18,064 nt of DNA from a bacterium (GCA_027364825.1 DAHXOM010000043.1:1-18064), one strand, 5' to 3'. Shown: positions 7,889 to 15,115, numbered from the stretch's first letter. The notes: generated by a model from the sequence alone, not told the origin. A program made the numbers and translations.

Positions 7889-8724
7889 TGCCGTCAAAGA
7901 AGATATTATTGATAGATAACGATGTTGAATATCAGGCGCTCATAACCAATGCGCTTGAGCCGGCGAATTATAGAATCAATATGTCGCTGGACGGCGAGAG
8001 CGGTTTTCAGCTTGCGAAAAAAGACAGACCCGATCTCGTCATTATTGCCATAGAATTGCAGGATTCCAACGGTTATTTGATTTCAAAGAAATTCAGGGAA
8101 GATGAAGGCATGAAAAATATTCCCATCATCCTCATTTCAAGGGATGCAAAACCGAAAGACTTTGAACAGCACAGAAAATTAAAAATAAGGGCCGATGAAT
8201 ATCTGCTCAAACCGTTTAGCGAGGATGTTCTGTTGTCGAAGGTGCAGAACCTCATCGGCTTCCATATAACAGAGAAAGAGTTCGAGCTTATGCAGGAGCA
8301 CCTCAATTCAATGATCCAGGAGAAGATACTGCTCGATGACAGAATAACCGTGCTTGAGAAGGAAAATGATGAGTTAAAATCAAAGCTTGGCAGCATCGGA
8401 GATGTCCAGCGAGCTATCAGGGAGGGCAAAGAAAAAGAAGCAGGCCTGGTCAAGCAGCTGAATGAGAGCAAAGAGCACACCAAGGTAATCGACAAATGGC
8501 TGACAGAGGCAAACGATACGAAAGAAAGATTACAAAAGGATAACGATAAACTCACCAGGGAAAACACCTCCGCAAAGACGGAGCTTGAGAATTTGCGGAA
8601 ACAGGTCAAGGAGCTTGATACGGCCTTAAATGCGCTTCAAAACAGGGTAAAGGGCAACAGCGCCAGCACAGAGAAGATCAAGAATTTGCTCAGCCAGGCC
8701 ATAGCAATGCTTCCCAAGGAATAG
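7888..8724 (+). CDS. Pseudo-receiver domain protein with C-terminal coiled coil
   Basis: The protein has 278 residues from ATG 7888, chosen over the in-frame TTG at 7885 because CTTGGAG upstream is well spaced and ATG is the stronger codon. Residues 4-125 form a CheY-like receiver. The acidic residues D10 and D12, S84 and K108 of the active site are present, but the position of the phospho-acceptor Asp is Ala54 (DLVIIAIEL). Residues about 130-260 are charged, Gly/Pro-poor heptad-like sequence rich in Glu, Lys and Leu, indicating a long coiled coil. No DNA-binding or enzymatic output domain is present. The start overlaps the metH stop by one base. The receiver-plus-coiled-coil layout recalls polarity and motility scaffold proteins such as FrzS and AglZ of Myxococcus, but that is only an architectural comparison. 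Phosphorylation-independent scaffolding is inferred. Confidence 0.85.
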   Translation: MPSKKILLIDNDVEYQALITNALEPANYRINMSLDGESGFQLAKKDRPDLVIIAIELQDSNGYLISKKFREDEGMKNIPIILISRDAKPKDFEQHRKLKIRADEYLLKPFSEDVLLSKVQNLIGFHITEKEFELMQEHLNSMIQEKILLDDRITVLEKENDELKSKLGSIGDVQRAIREGKEKEAGLVKQLNESKEHTKVIDKWLTEANDTKERLQKDNDKLTRENTSAKTELENLRKQVKELDTALNALQNRVKGNSASTEKIKNLLSQAIAMLPKE

Positions 8725-8735
8725 GCAGGACGGGG

Positions 8736-9539
8736 ATGAAGAAATTCAAGACTCAAGATTCAAAATTCAATAAATCAGAGCCCAAGAAACAGGAGAAGAA
8801 ACTCAAGACTCAAGATTCAAAATTCAAGATTCGGAACTCAGAACTCGGATCTTGGAACTCAAAACTCAAAATTCAAAATTCAAAATTAAGGATTGGAGTG
8901 CTTGCCTCCGGGAACGGAAGCAATCTCCAGGCGATCGTCGATCGCATACAAGACGGGAAGCTCGATGCGCGTGTGGAAATTGTCGTGTCGGATAACGAAC
9001 ATGCATACGCTGTTGAAAGGGCAAAGCACAGCAATATCCCCGTGCATATCGTGGATTACCGATCATACCCTAAAAGAGAGGAAGCAGAGGAATATATTAT
9101 AACGATACTTCGCCAGTACGATGTGGAGCTCGTTGTACTTGCCGGCTATATGAAACTTATGACAAAGAAGTTTATCAATACATTTCCCCTGAAGATAATG
9201 AACATCCACCCCGCACTGCTCCCGGCATTCCCCGGTATCAACGTTATACAAAAGGCCATTGACTACGGGGTAAAATTCACAGGCTGTACGGTCCATTTTA
9301 TCGATGAAGGTACGGACACAGGCCCGATCATTATTCAGGCAGTCGTGCCGGTAATGGATGATGATACAGAGGAAACGCTTGCGAATAGGATCCATGAAAA
9401 AGAACACACCATCTATCCTGTAGCAATACAGCTTTTTGCTGAACACAGACTTGTGGTAAAGGACAGGCGTGTGTTTGTTCAGGACTATACCTACTCGGAG
9501 CAGGAACCCTTTATCAATCCCTGCAATCAACAGGGATAG
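8736..9539 (+). CDS. purN: Phosphoribosylglycinamide formyltransferase with repeat-derived N-terminal extension
   Basis: PurN transfers a formyl group from 10-formyltetrahydrofolate to GAR in purine synthesis. The catalytic core starts at Leu51 (LRIGVLASGNGSNLQ, the phosphate-binding start of the family). It contains N156 and H158 in NIHPALLPAFPG and D194 in DEGTDTGP, the standard catalytic triad. The core is about 217 residues, a normal PurN length. Residues 1-50 form a Lys/Ser/Gln/Asn-rich segment encoded by A/T-rich repeats. The start at 8736 is supported by AGGA (8727-8730) at 5-nt spacing, and no in-frame start codon lies between the repeat and the core. Removing codons 3-50 would give MKLRIGVLASG, an ordinary PurN start, so an in-frame insertion is likely. 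A hairpin spans the stop codon, and the next gene begins 6 bp later. Confidence 0.93.
   Translation: MKKFKTQDSKFNKSEPKKQEKKLKTQDSKFKIRNSELGSWNSKLKIQNSKLRIGVLASGNGSNLQAIVDRIQDGKLDARVEIVVSDNEHAYAVERAKHSNIPVHIVDYRSYPKREEAEEYIITILRQYDVELVVLAGYMKLMTKKFINTFPLKIMNIHPALLPAFPGINVIQKAIDYGVKFTGCTVHFIDEGTDTGPIIIQAVVPVMDDDTEETLANRIHEKEHTIYPVAIQLFAEHRLVVKDRRVFVQDYTYSEQEPFINPCNQQG
8741..8888 (+). repeat. A/T-rich short-repeat block inserted in the 5' end of purN
   Basis: Variants of TCAAAATTCAA and ACTCAAGA fill this tract. A 25-bp unit occurs exactly twice, at 8746-8770 and 8803-8827, offset by 57 bp (19 codons). TCAAAAT occurs three times in tandem at 8866-8887. The tract has no stop codon in the purN frame. 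Similar TCAAAATTC strings occur as dispersed repeats in some bacterial genomes, from general recollection and not searched here. Confidence 0.85.
9517..9537 (+). promoter_or_regulatory. Hairpin at the purN stop that sequesters the next gene's ribosome-binding site
   Basis: ATCCCTG (9517-9523) is perfectly complementary to CAGGGAT (9531-9537) across a 7-nt loop. The 3' arm contains AGGGA, which sits 9 nt before the ATG of the flavoprotein gene at 9546. No T-run follows, so it is not a terminator. A ribosome reaching the purN stop (9537-9539) would melt it, which would couple translation of the two genes. Confidence 0.5.
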
Positions 9540-9545
9540 ACGGTA

Positions 9546-10865
9546 ATGACCGAGAGGTTCTTCGATGTTGCTGTTATTACCGAGGGTTTAAACGGTTTGC
9601 TCGCTGCCTACGAGCTTTCAAAAACCGATGCATCGATAGTTGTCATCGATAATTACAAGCCGTCCCTCGAGATAGACGGTTATATTTTTGACTATTATCC
9701 CGGGCAAATCTTCTCGTACCATGAATTGCCCGATTTGCTCAAGCAATTACAGGTGACATTCGAAACATACACAAGTCCTGCATATCAGGTGATCCTGCCG
9801 GACAGGAGGGTTGACCTGTATTCAAACGGGGAAAAATGCATCTCGGGAATAAACAAAAGGTTTAAAGGCCATGCCCCCGGTCTTACGGAATACCTGGCCG
9901 GGGAGCAAATACTCCTTGAGTTGTTATTAAAGCTTCAGGGAACAACAGAGGATCGTTCCGGTATAGTGCGGAGATCCTTGAAGAGGTTGAGGACATTCGA
10001 GCTTATGCTCAGAGAAAAAAAGAAGGCATTCACGAGCCAGGAAAAACTACTCAAGGAAGATATTTCTCCGGTCTTTTTCAATGCAATCGTAAGGCAGTTG
10101 TTCCCCTGGATCAAAGAAAACGCCATACTGTCGATGACGCATAGTGCCCCTGTTGTATTACAAAACAGGTTTTATCCTGTGGGGGGCAAGGGCAGTCTGA
10201 AGAGTGCCATTATTCGTGAGCTTGTAAGGCGCAATGTAAATGTAGTACAGGATAAGGAAATCAATCATATAGATTATAGAAAATACTTCACCATAGTCTT
10301 TGATCATGAGCAGTCAGTGCGTTCAAGGATCATCGTTGCAGAGCCTGTGTATGAAAAAACACTCTTCATGCTGCCGTCGGACTCTTACCGGCATATAAAA
10401 AAGAGATTTTATGTGGACAATATATTTGCAGGCATACACCGCTCGTGCCTTCCGGAGATCTATAACCGGATTAACAGCGCCGTTATTGTTTCGGACTATG
10501 AACAGCCTCTTTACAATGACAACCTGATTTTCATGGATACAAATCCGATAAGCGATATAAAAAGGGCTAAAGACGAAATGGCGGCTCTTACGGTTGCGAC
10601 ACTCATACAGGAAAACAGCATATCAAAGATATCATCAATACGGAATGCGGCACTGGAACATGTAAAAAGGTTTATGCCGTTTTTTAATGATTTTGTGGAG
10701 AACATATATTTTACGGACCCCTCTGTTTTATGGGACAACCAAAACGTGTCTGTCTACAAAAAAGGGATTTTATTGCTCAATGATGAATTTATGAATAGGT
10801 ATACTTTGGACGCAAAATATGCATATATAAAAAAACAGATAAGAAAACTCATTACCAATCTCTAA
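9546..10865 (+). CDS. Divergent FAD/NAD(P)-dependent amine-oxidase/phytoene-desaturase-like protein
   Basis: The 439-residue protein resembles phytoene desaturase or protoporphyrinogen-oxidase-like flavoproteins in outline. It has an N-terminal beta-alpha-beta unit (DVAVITEGLNGLLAAYEL, about 7-24, with D35 ending strand two) and a central PVGGKGSLKSAIIREL segment (211-226) that in relatives precedes the second FAD-contacting strand. The first glycine of the GXGXXG dinucleotide motif is Thr12, although G14 and G17 are kept. The C-terminal segment that is normally a GD-containing FAD motif reads ILLLNDEFMNRYTLDAK (408-424) without its glycines. FAD binding is therefore doubtful. The start at 9546 has AGGGA 9 nt upstream, inside a hairpin. 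The SRPBCC gene follows after 10 bp. It may be a non-catalytic relative or a very divergent enzyme, and its substrate is unknown. Confidence 0.7.
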   Translation: MTERFFDVAVITEGLNGLLAAYELSKTDASIVVIDNYKPSLEIDGYIFDYYPGQIFSYHELPDLLKQLQVTFETYTSPAYQVILPDRRVDLYSNGEKCISGINKRFKGHAPGLTEYLAGEQILLELLLKLQGTTEDRSGIVRRSLKRLRTFELMLREKKKAFTSQEKLLKEDISPVFFNAIVRQLFPWIKENAILSMTHSAPVVLQNRFYPVGGKGSLKSAIIRELVRRNVNVVQDKEINHIDYRKYFTIVFDHEQSVRSRIIVAEPVYEKTLFMLPSDSYRHIKKRFYVDNIFAGIHRSCLPEIYNRINSAVIVSDYEQPLYNDNLIFMDTNPISDIKRAKDEMAALTVATLIQENSISKISSIRNAALEHVKRFMPFFNDFVENIYFTDPSVLWDNQNVSVYKKGILLLNDEFMNRYTLDAKYAYIKKQIRKLITNL

Positions 10866-10875
10866 GGAGGCGTAT

Positions 10876-11319
10876 ATGTCCGTTAAAGAATTGACAAGAA
10901 CTGTAGAAATACATGGCACGCCTGACAAGTGCTACAAGAAGATATGTGATTTTGAGAGCTACCCTCAGTGGCAGTCTGCGGTGCAGAGTACCAAGGTTAT
11001 AAAAAAAGACAAAGACGGCAGATCAAAGACTGTCGAATTTAAAATCTCGGTCATGGGTAAGGAAATAAGGTATGTTCTGAGTTACCAGTATGAAGATAAA
11101 AATCATTCATTGAGGTGGACCTATGTCGAGGGAGACGTGAGGGACGTAAAGGGGAGCTATACCTTTGAAAAGATCAATAAAGATACAACGCTTGCCACAT
11201 TTTCCGCGGCCGTCGATCCCGGGTTCTGGGTACCGGGTCCCATTATCAATACACTCAACAATGTCGCCATGAAAAAATCCATGGAAGAGCTTAAGAATGC
11301 GGTTGAAGGGAAGAAATAA
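10876..11319 (+). CDS. SRPBCC/START-superfamily protein (polyketide cyclase-like)
   Basis: This 147-residue single-domain protein has the SRPBCC pattern. It opens with the strand LTRTVEIHGTPDKCYKKICDFESYPQWQS, in which a helix ends at a conserved Tyr-Pro-x-Trp. A run of antiparallel strands (VEFKISVMGKEIRYVLSYQY, LRWTYVEGDVRDVKGSYTF) follows, then a long C-terminal helix (NVAMKKSMEELKNAVEG). The fold makes a deep hydrophobic pocket that binds lipids or small hydrophobic ligands, and some members are cyclases or lipid-transfer proteins. There is no signal peptide. Translation starts from a near-perfect TAAGGAGG 6 nt before ATG 10876. It follows the flavoprotein gene by 10 bp, so a shared hydrophobic substrate is possible but unproven. 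Confidence 0.82.
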   Translation: MSVKELTRTVEIHGTPDKCYKKICDFESYPQWQSAVQSTKVIKKDKDGRSKTVEFKISVMGKEIRYVLSYQYEDKNHSLRWTYVEGDVRDVKGSYTFEKINKDTTLATFSAAVDPGFWVPGPIINTLNNVAMKKSMEELKNAVEGKK

Positions 11320-11381
11320 ATCCAGTCAATGTAGTCCGTTCGGAAGGACACTGATCAAAGCCGTTTCCCGTCCGGAAGATT

Positions 11382-11405
11382 GAGACACCCATGGGAGGGG
11401 GTCTC
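11382..11405 (+). promoter_or_regulatory. Hairpin covering the cutA ribosome-binding site
   Basis: GAGAC-A-CCC (11382-11390) pairs with GGG-G-GTCTC (11397-11405): five plus three base pairs around one mismatch, with a six-base loop. The GGGAGGGGG that would serve as Shine-Dalgarno sequence (11393-11401) lies in the loop and 3' arm. The stem ends immediately before the cutA ATG at 11406. Translational control is inferred from position. Confidence 0.45.
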
Positions 11406-11741
11406 ATGCGGTTTACCATCGCATACACTACGATAGAAAAAAAGACCGACGCCATAAAAATATCTAAAGTACTTATCAAAGAAAAACTGGCCGCGTGTGT
11501 CAACATACTGCCGGGACTTACTTCTCTGTACCGTTGGAAGGGTAAAACGGTTCAAGATCGGGAATACCTGCTGGCGATAAAAACCCGCAAGAATCTTCTG
11601 CCCCTGCTCGGACAAAGGATCAAAACTCTGAGTCCGTACGAGGTCCCGGAATTTATAGCAACCGAAATCTTATATGGGAATAAAGATTATTTGGATTGGC
11701 TTTCTCAAAACACAAAAAACAAAAAGGAGAAAAAAACATGA
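11406..11741 (+). CDS. cutA: Divalent-cation tolerance protein CutA
   Basis: The 111-residue product has the length and pattern of CutA, a trimeric ferredoxin-like-fold protein linked to copper tolerance, whose molecular role remains unsettled. Diagnostic segments are ACVNILPGLTSLYRWKGK near residues 30-47, with the conserved Cys-Val-Asn-Ile and the Tyr-Arg-Trp-Lys-Gly loop, then EYLLAIKT and SPYEVPEFIA (about 78-87). I chose ATG 11406 over the in-frame ATG at 11391 because the G-rich Shine-Dalgarno sequence lies between the two and the shorter protein begins directly at the first core strand (MRFTIAYTT). Its stop overlaps the lipoprotein start (ATGA). An 86-bp gap with a hairpin separates it from the SRPBCC gene. 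Confidence 0.93.
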   Translation: MRFTIAYTTIEKKTDAIKISKVLIKEKLAACVNILPGLTSLYRWKGKTVQDREYLLAIKTRKNLLPLLGQRIKTLSPYEVPEFIATEILYGNKDYLDWLSQNTKNKKEKKT

Positions 11742-13360
11742 AACGAAAAAGTTATTATTTATTCATCATGGCTGTTGTTGCGGCAATGGCCTTCGCCGGA
11801 GGCTGCGCAAGTGAGACGAAGAACAGTGGCCCGGCAGCGATAGGGCACCTGCCGGGTCCCGGGTTTACGCTGGTCACATCGACCACCACACTCGAACAGA
11901 CACTCGTACCGGTTGAACCTGCTGCAAATCCGGCCGACCCGAACAATATCCTGCCGGCCGTACTGCAAAATTTCGGTAAGTTTACCGTAAGCGCCGGAGA
12001 GGATTTCCAATTTAAAAACGATCTGGGCATAACCGGTGTTACACAGACCGTTCCGACGACCGCACGCTCGGTCATCTATTTTCCGGTCATAACGGATATC
12101 CACATTATGGATACGAAATCTCCCATGAGGTTCTGCGACCTTGATATGGTCGGTCCACTTCAGGGTGCATACAGGCCCCAGGACCGCTTCACAACGCAGG
12201 TGTTGGATGCAATGGTCCGGACGCTCGATGACTTCAGCGTAACAAGACACTACAATTTCTTCATTGCACTTGGAGATACCGTGGATAATACATCCACAGA
12301 CGAGGCGCGGTGGTTTATCGGTGTGCTGGACGGGATAGTCATCACTCCGGACAGCGGCAGGCATACGGATGTTGTTCCGGGGCCGTTGAATGACCAGCAC
12401 GATCCGTTCCTTGCATGGGGTGTTGATAAGCAGGTGCCGTGGTACACGACCGTCGGTAACCATGACGGCCTTGTAAACGGTAATTTTGCGGTTACGGACC
12501 AGTACCGCTCATTGGCCCTGGGGGATGAAGTTTACCTTGGGTCTGAAGATGACTACGGAAACGTCATACCCGCGGGCACAAAGATTACACCCGATGTAAT
12601 GAGGACATTGCTTGGTCCTGTTGCATATATGCAGCAATTTTTTACGACGACAACCGTGCCCCTGGGTCACGGCTTCAGCACGACAAACGTGGACGCCGGG
12701 TATGGCGATTATGCGTTCGACCCTGACCCAACGATACCGCTCAGGGTAATCGTGCTTGACTGGGAGTGCAGGAACGGCGGTGATAACGGATGCATACGAT
12801 CGTCCGAGGTGAACAATTTTCTGATACCGGAACTGGAAAGTGCTTCTGCAAATAACAAACTTGTTGTTGTGGTAAGCCACCAGTATCCCGGCGCACTCGA
12901 TTCCCACTCGGAGATCACGGGCACCGCGTTTATCGATATCCTTGCGAACTACCCGAACGTTATCCTGCACCTTGTGGGCCACGGACACGATAACAGGATA
13001 ACACCGCATGCCGGTTTATCTGCCACACAGCCCGGCTACTGGGAGGTAGAGACATCGAGCCTGATTGATTATCCCCAGCAGTCAAGGATTATAGAGGTCG
13101 TGGATAACGGTGACGGCACAGGATACATCTTTGCAACCATGGTCGATCACAACTCACCGGTCGGTTCAATGTCATCCGTATCAAGGTCCCTTGCTCTGGA
13201 GGACATTCAGCTTGGCAACAATACCGGCGGTGCAGAAGGTACATCTCAGGACCGTAACGTGCAACTCGCGATCAGGATCCCGGACAATGTTGAAAATGCC
13301 TTGAAAGGCGCAACCCTGCCTGCAAAGATAGAGTCCGAAACGACCTTAAAGGGTATATAG
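11738..13360 (+). CDS. Lipoprotein calcineurin-like metallophosphoesterase
   Basis: The 540-residue protein starts at ATG 11738, with AGGAG at 8-nt spacing; a longer in-frame reading from 11696 lies inside cutA. Residues 1-23 are a lipoprotein signal (MKRKSYYLF, hydrophobic stretch, AGGC with C23). Ala at +2 suggests the outer membrane. The dimetal site of the calcineurin-like fold is complete but widely spaced: D120-I-H122, G-D180-TV-D183-N184, G-N241-H242-D243, SH381, and G-H415-G-H417. Large inserts separate these motifs, as in the TIGR03768/RPA4764-type metallophosphoesterases, which may be its family (recalled, not searched). A phosphomonoester or phosphodiester substrate outside the cytoplasm is expected. 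The gene overlaps cutA by 4 bp and is followed 11 bp later by the MmgE/PrpD gene. Confidence 0.88.
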   Translation: MKRKSYYLFIMAVVAAMAFAGGCASETKNSGPAAIGHLPGPGFTLVTSTTTLEQTLVPVEPAANPADPNNILPAVLQNFGKFTVSAGEDFQFKNDLGITGVTQTVPTTARSVIYFPVITDIHIMDTKSPMRFCDLDMVGPLQGAYRPQDRFTTQVLDAMVRTLDDFSVTRHYNFFIALGDTVDNTSTDEARWFIGVLDGIVITPDSGRHTDVVPGPLNDQHDPFLAWGVDKQVPWYTTVGNHDGLVNGNFAVTDQYRSLALGDEVYLGSEDDYGNVIPAGTKITPDVMRTLLGPVAYMQQFFTTTTVPLGHGFSTTNVDAGYGDYAFDPDPTIPLRVIVLDWECRNGGDNGCIRSSEVNNFLIPELESASANNKLVVVVSHQYPGALDSHSEITGTAFIDILANYPNVILHLVGHGHDNRITPHAGLSATQPGYWEVETSSLIDYPQQSRIIEVVDNGDGTGYIFATMVDHNSPVGSMSSVSRSLALEDIQLGNNTGGAEGTSQDRNVQLAIRIPDNVENALKGATLPAKIESETTLKGI

Positions 13361-13371
13361 AGTCGGGACTG

Positions 13372-14943
13372 TTGAGTACTCTTATAGATTCCATAGCAGC
13401 GTGGTCTTGCGGGCTTGCATACGGGGATATCCCCGATCGGATTAAAGAGAAGGCAAGGCTGCAGGTACTCAACATTATTGCTGCCGTACTATCAGGCAGG
13501 CACTGTGATTCACTGGGGCATGCGGGTACGATGGACCTGCCGGATGGCGGGGCAACTGTTCTGCCGTCGGGCAGGAAAACAAATGCAGAGAACGCTGCAT
13601 TTGTGAATGCGCTGTATTCCATGAGCTTTGATTTCGATGATTACCTGTTCATGGGACACACCGGGCATTCTTCGGTGCTCGTGCCTCTTGCACTGGCGGA
13701 AGAGACAGGACGCAGCATGCAGGAGCTCTTACTGGCCCAGGTCGTTGCAAACGAGGTGGAAGGCAGGCTCGGCGCATCTGTCCTGCTCGGGCATCACAAC
13801 GGGCAGATGTGGTCGTATATACATGCGGCAGGTGCCGCCGCGGCAGCATCGAAACTTCTCGGCCTGTCAAAAGAACAAACAGCCTCGGCCGTTGCCCTGT
13901 CCCTCTATCAGCCCAACTATCCCCTTGCCCCGGGCTTTATGCTGAGTGATTCGAAGCTCCTGACAGCGTCCCTGCCGATATTGTCCGGTATGATGTGTGC
14001 AAAGCTTGCCCGAACCGGTATGAGAGGTAACACAGGCCTGCTGGAAGCTGAAAACGGGTTCTTGTCACGTTTTGCGTACCTGCCGCTTCCGCACGTGCTT
14101 TCCGGGTTCGGGGAATGGTGGGTAACGGACACAATCGCATTCAAGCCGTATCCGGGCTGTGCATACATAGATACGGCAGTGGACAGTACCCTGGGCATCA
14201 TGGACGAGTATGAGCAGAAGACAGGCAGACCTATAGAGCCTTCGGACATTCGGCATATCGATGTTTTTGCAAGTATGCTTACCATGGGTATGAATGCACT
14301 GTCCGAGATGTATGATAACGGAACGCTTCATCCCGTGAATATAAACTTTTCCCTGCCGAAGAGTGTGGCGATTGCCCTCATAAACCATTCCCTGCGCGCC
14401 GAACACCTGTCTGCGGCAAAGCTCACAGGGGATGAAAGCGGAATAAGATCCCTGTCTCAAAAAATCAGGCTCCACCATGACTGGCGGTACACCTTAAAGA
14501 CACAAGCATCGTTTTACGAGGCCATCGGCGGTAAATTTATTCTGAAACATGCCGGTGCCTTTCAGTTGATAAAGGCGTTCCGCAGCATGAGGAGAGACCT
14601 GCCTTCAATGCCCCTCAACCTTGGAGGCCTATTAAAAGCATGGCGCGCATTACCCGACCATGAGAAGCGTGACATAAAAGACGGTATCAGGAAAAAGAAC
14701 GATTATGTAAAGATGGATAAATTTACTTTTTCATTCGGCGCACGGGTGAGGGTGGAGATGAATGACGGGAGCGTTTATGAAGCTGAATCGATTGTACCGA
14801 GGGGCGCTTCCGCCCCGGATCGAAAGGATGTTGTTATGAATAAGCTCGTCTATGCTCTGGGCTCCGAGCAAAGGGGAAAGGCCCTGTATGAGCTATTAAC
14901 CCCCGGGACACCGGTGAGGGAATTTGTGAAGGCCATTTTGTGA
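13372..14943 (+). CDS. MmgE/PrpD family protein
   Basis: This 523-residue protein belongs to the MmgE/PrpD family, which includes 2-methylcitrate dehydratase, cis-aconitate decarboxylase and related lyases or epimerases. The N-terminal all-helical domain is clear: IPDRIKEKARLQVLNIIAAVLSG, then NAENAAFVNALYSMSFDFDDYLFMGHTGHSSVLVPLALA (about 75-110) and HAAGAAAAASKLLGLSKEQTASAVALSL. A smaller C-terminal alpha-beta domain follows (FKPYPGCAYIDTAVDSTL, then VEMNDGSVYEAESIVPRG). The start is probably TTG at 13372, because no ATG or GTG precedes the first conserved helix in frame and the spacing to the upstream stop fits; its Shine-Dalgarno sequence is weak. No prpB, prpC or acn gene is adjacent, so a methylcitrate-cycle role is not supported by context. 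A terminator-like hairpin lies about 140 bp downstream. Confidence 0.9.
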   Translation: MSTLIDSIAAWSCGLAYGDIPDRIKEKARLQVLNIIAAVLSGRHCDSLGHAGTMDLPDGGATVLPSGRKTNAENAAFVNALYSMSFDFDDYLFMGHTGHSSVLVPLALAEETGRSMQELLLAQVVANEVEGRLGASVLLGHHNGQMWSYIHAAGAAAAASKLLGLSKEQTASAVALSLYQPNYPLAPGFMLSDSKLLTASLPILSGMMCAKLARTGMRGNTGLLEAENGFLSRFAYLPLPHVLSGFGEWWVTDTIAFKPYPGCAYIDTAVDSTLGIMDEYEQKTGRPIEPSDIRHIDVFASMLTMGMNALSEMYDNGTLHPVNINFSLPKSVAIALINHSLRAEHLSAAKLTGDESGIRSLSQKIRLHHDWRYTLKTQASFYEAIGGKFILKHAGAFQLIKAFRSMRRDLPSMPLNLGGLLKAWRALPDHEKRDIKDGIRKKNDYVKMDKFTFSFGARVRVEMNDGSVYEAESIVPRGASAPDRKDVVMNKLVYALGSEQRGKALYELLTPGTPVREFVKAIL

Positions 14944-15001
14944 TGAGCCGGAAAAATATATTTGAACAACAGGGAAGAGTTTGAGACGATGCGAAGTTCA
15001 G

Positions 15002-15091
15002 CCCGTTAGAAAGTTCGTTGTTATAGCCGGGTAAAATACTATTGCCAATTTAGGTTATGACTGATAACAAATGTTATCCGTTTCTAACGTG
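15002..15091 (+). repeat. Inverted-repeat-bounded element between the PrpD gene and nth
   Basis: CCCGTTAGAAAGT at 15002-15014 and TTTCTAACG at 15081-15089 are facing arms with a perfect 9-bp match, about 70 bp apart. The arms match the ends of the elements after nth and after cstA, but the interior is different. The 14944-15143 gap otherwise holds only a short palindrome, a terminator-like hairpin and no supportable gene. Confidence 0.65.
15063..15078. promoter_or_regulatory. Short perfect palindrome (possible operator)
   Basis: GATAAC and GTTATC face each other across AAAT. The symmetry and A/T-rich centre would suit a dimeric repressor upstream of nth, but it may simply be the tip of the hairpin formed by the surrounding inverted repeat. 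Confidence 0.3.
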
Positions 15092-15115
15092 GTGAAACAC
15101 CCTGTTGCTTTTTTT
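15086..15115 (+). terminator. Possible Rho-independent terminator of the long plus-strand gene run
   Basis: AACG (15086-15089) pairs with TGTT (15103-15106), with one G-T pair. After one mismatch, GGTG (15091-15094) pairs with CACC (15098-15101) around an AAA loop. Seven T residues follow at 15109-15115. The stem is modest and the left arm overlaps the element's end repeat. Confidence 0.45.

Noticed and set aside
8932..8946. GCGATC-GTC-GATCGC palindrome inside purN
   Set aside because: It encodes conserved PurN residues (AIVDRI) and has no positional reason to be regulatory.
11391..11405. Upstream in-frame ATG for cutA adding five residues (MGGGL)
   Set aside because: It places the G-rich Shine-Dalgarno sequence inside the coding region and adds residues before the first core strand; ATG 11406 fits better.
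11696..11737. Longer N-terminus for the metallophosphoesterase
   Set aside because: It lies within cutA and would bury the lipoprotein signal; ATG 11738 has a well-spaced AGGAG.
14943..14984. Tiny reading frame of 13 codons overlapping the PrpD-gene stop
   Set aside because: Too short, with no recognisable content and no further support.
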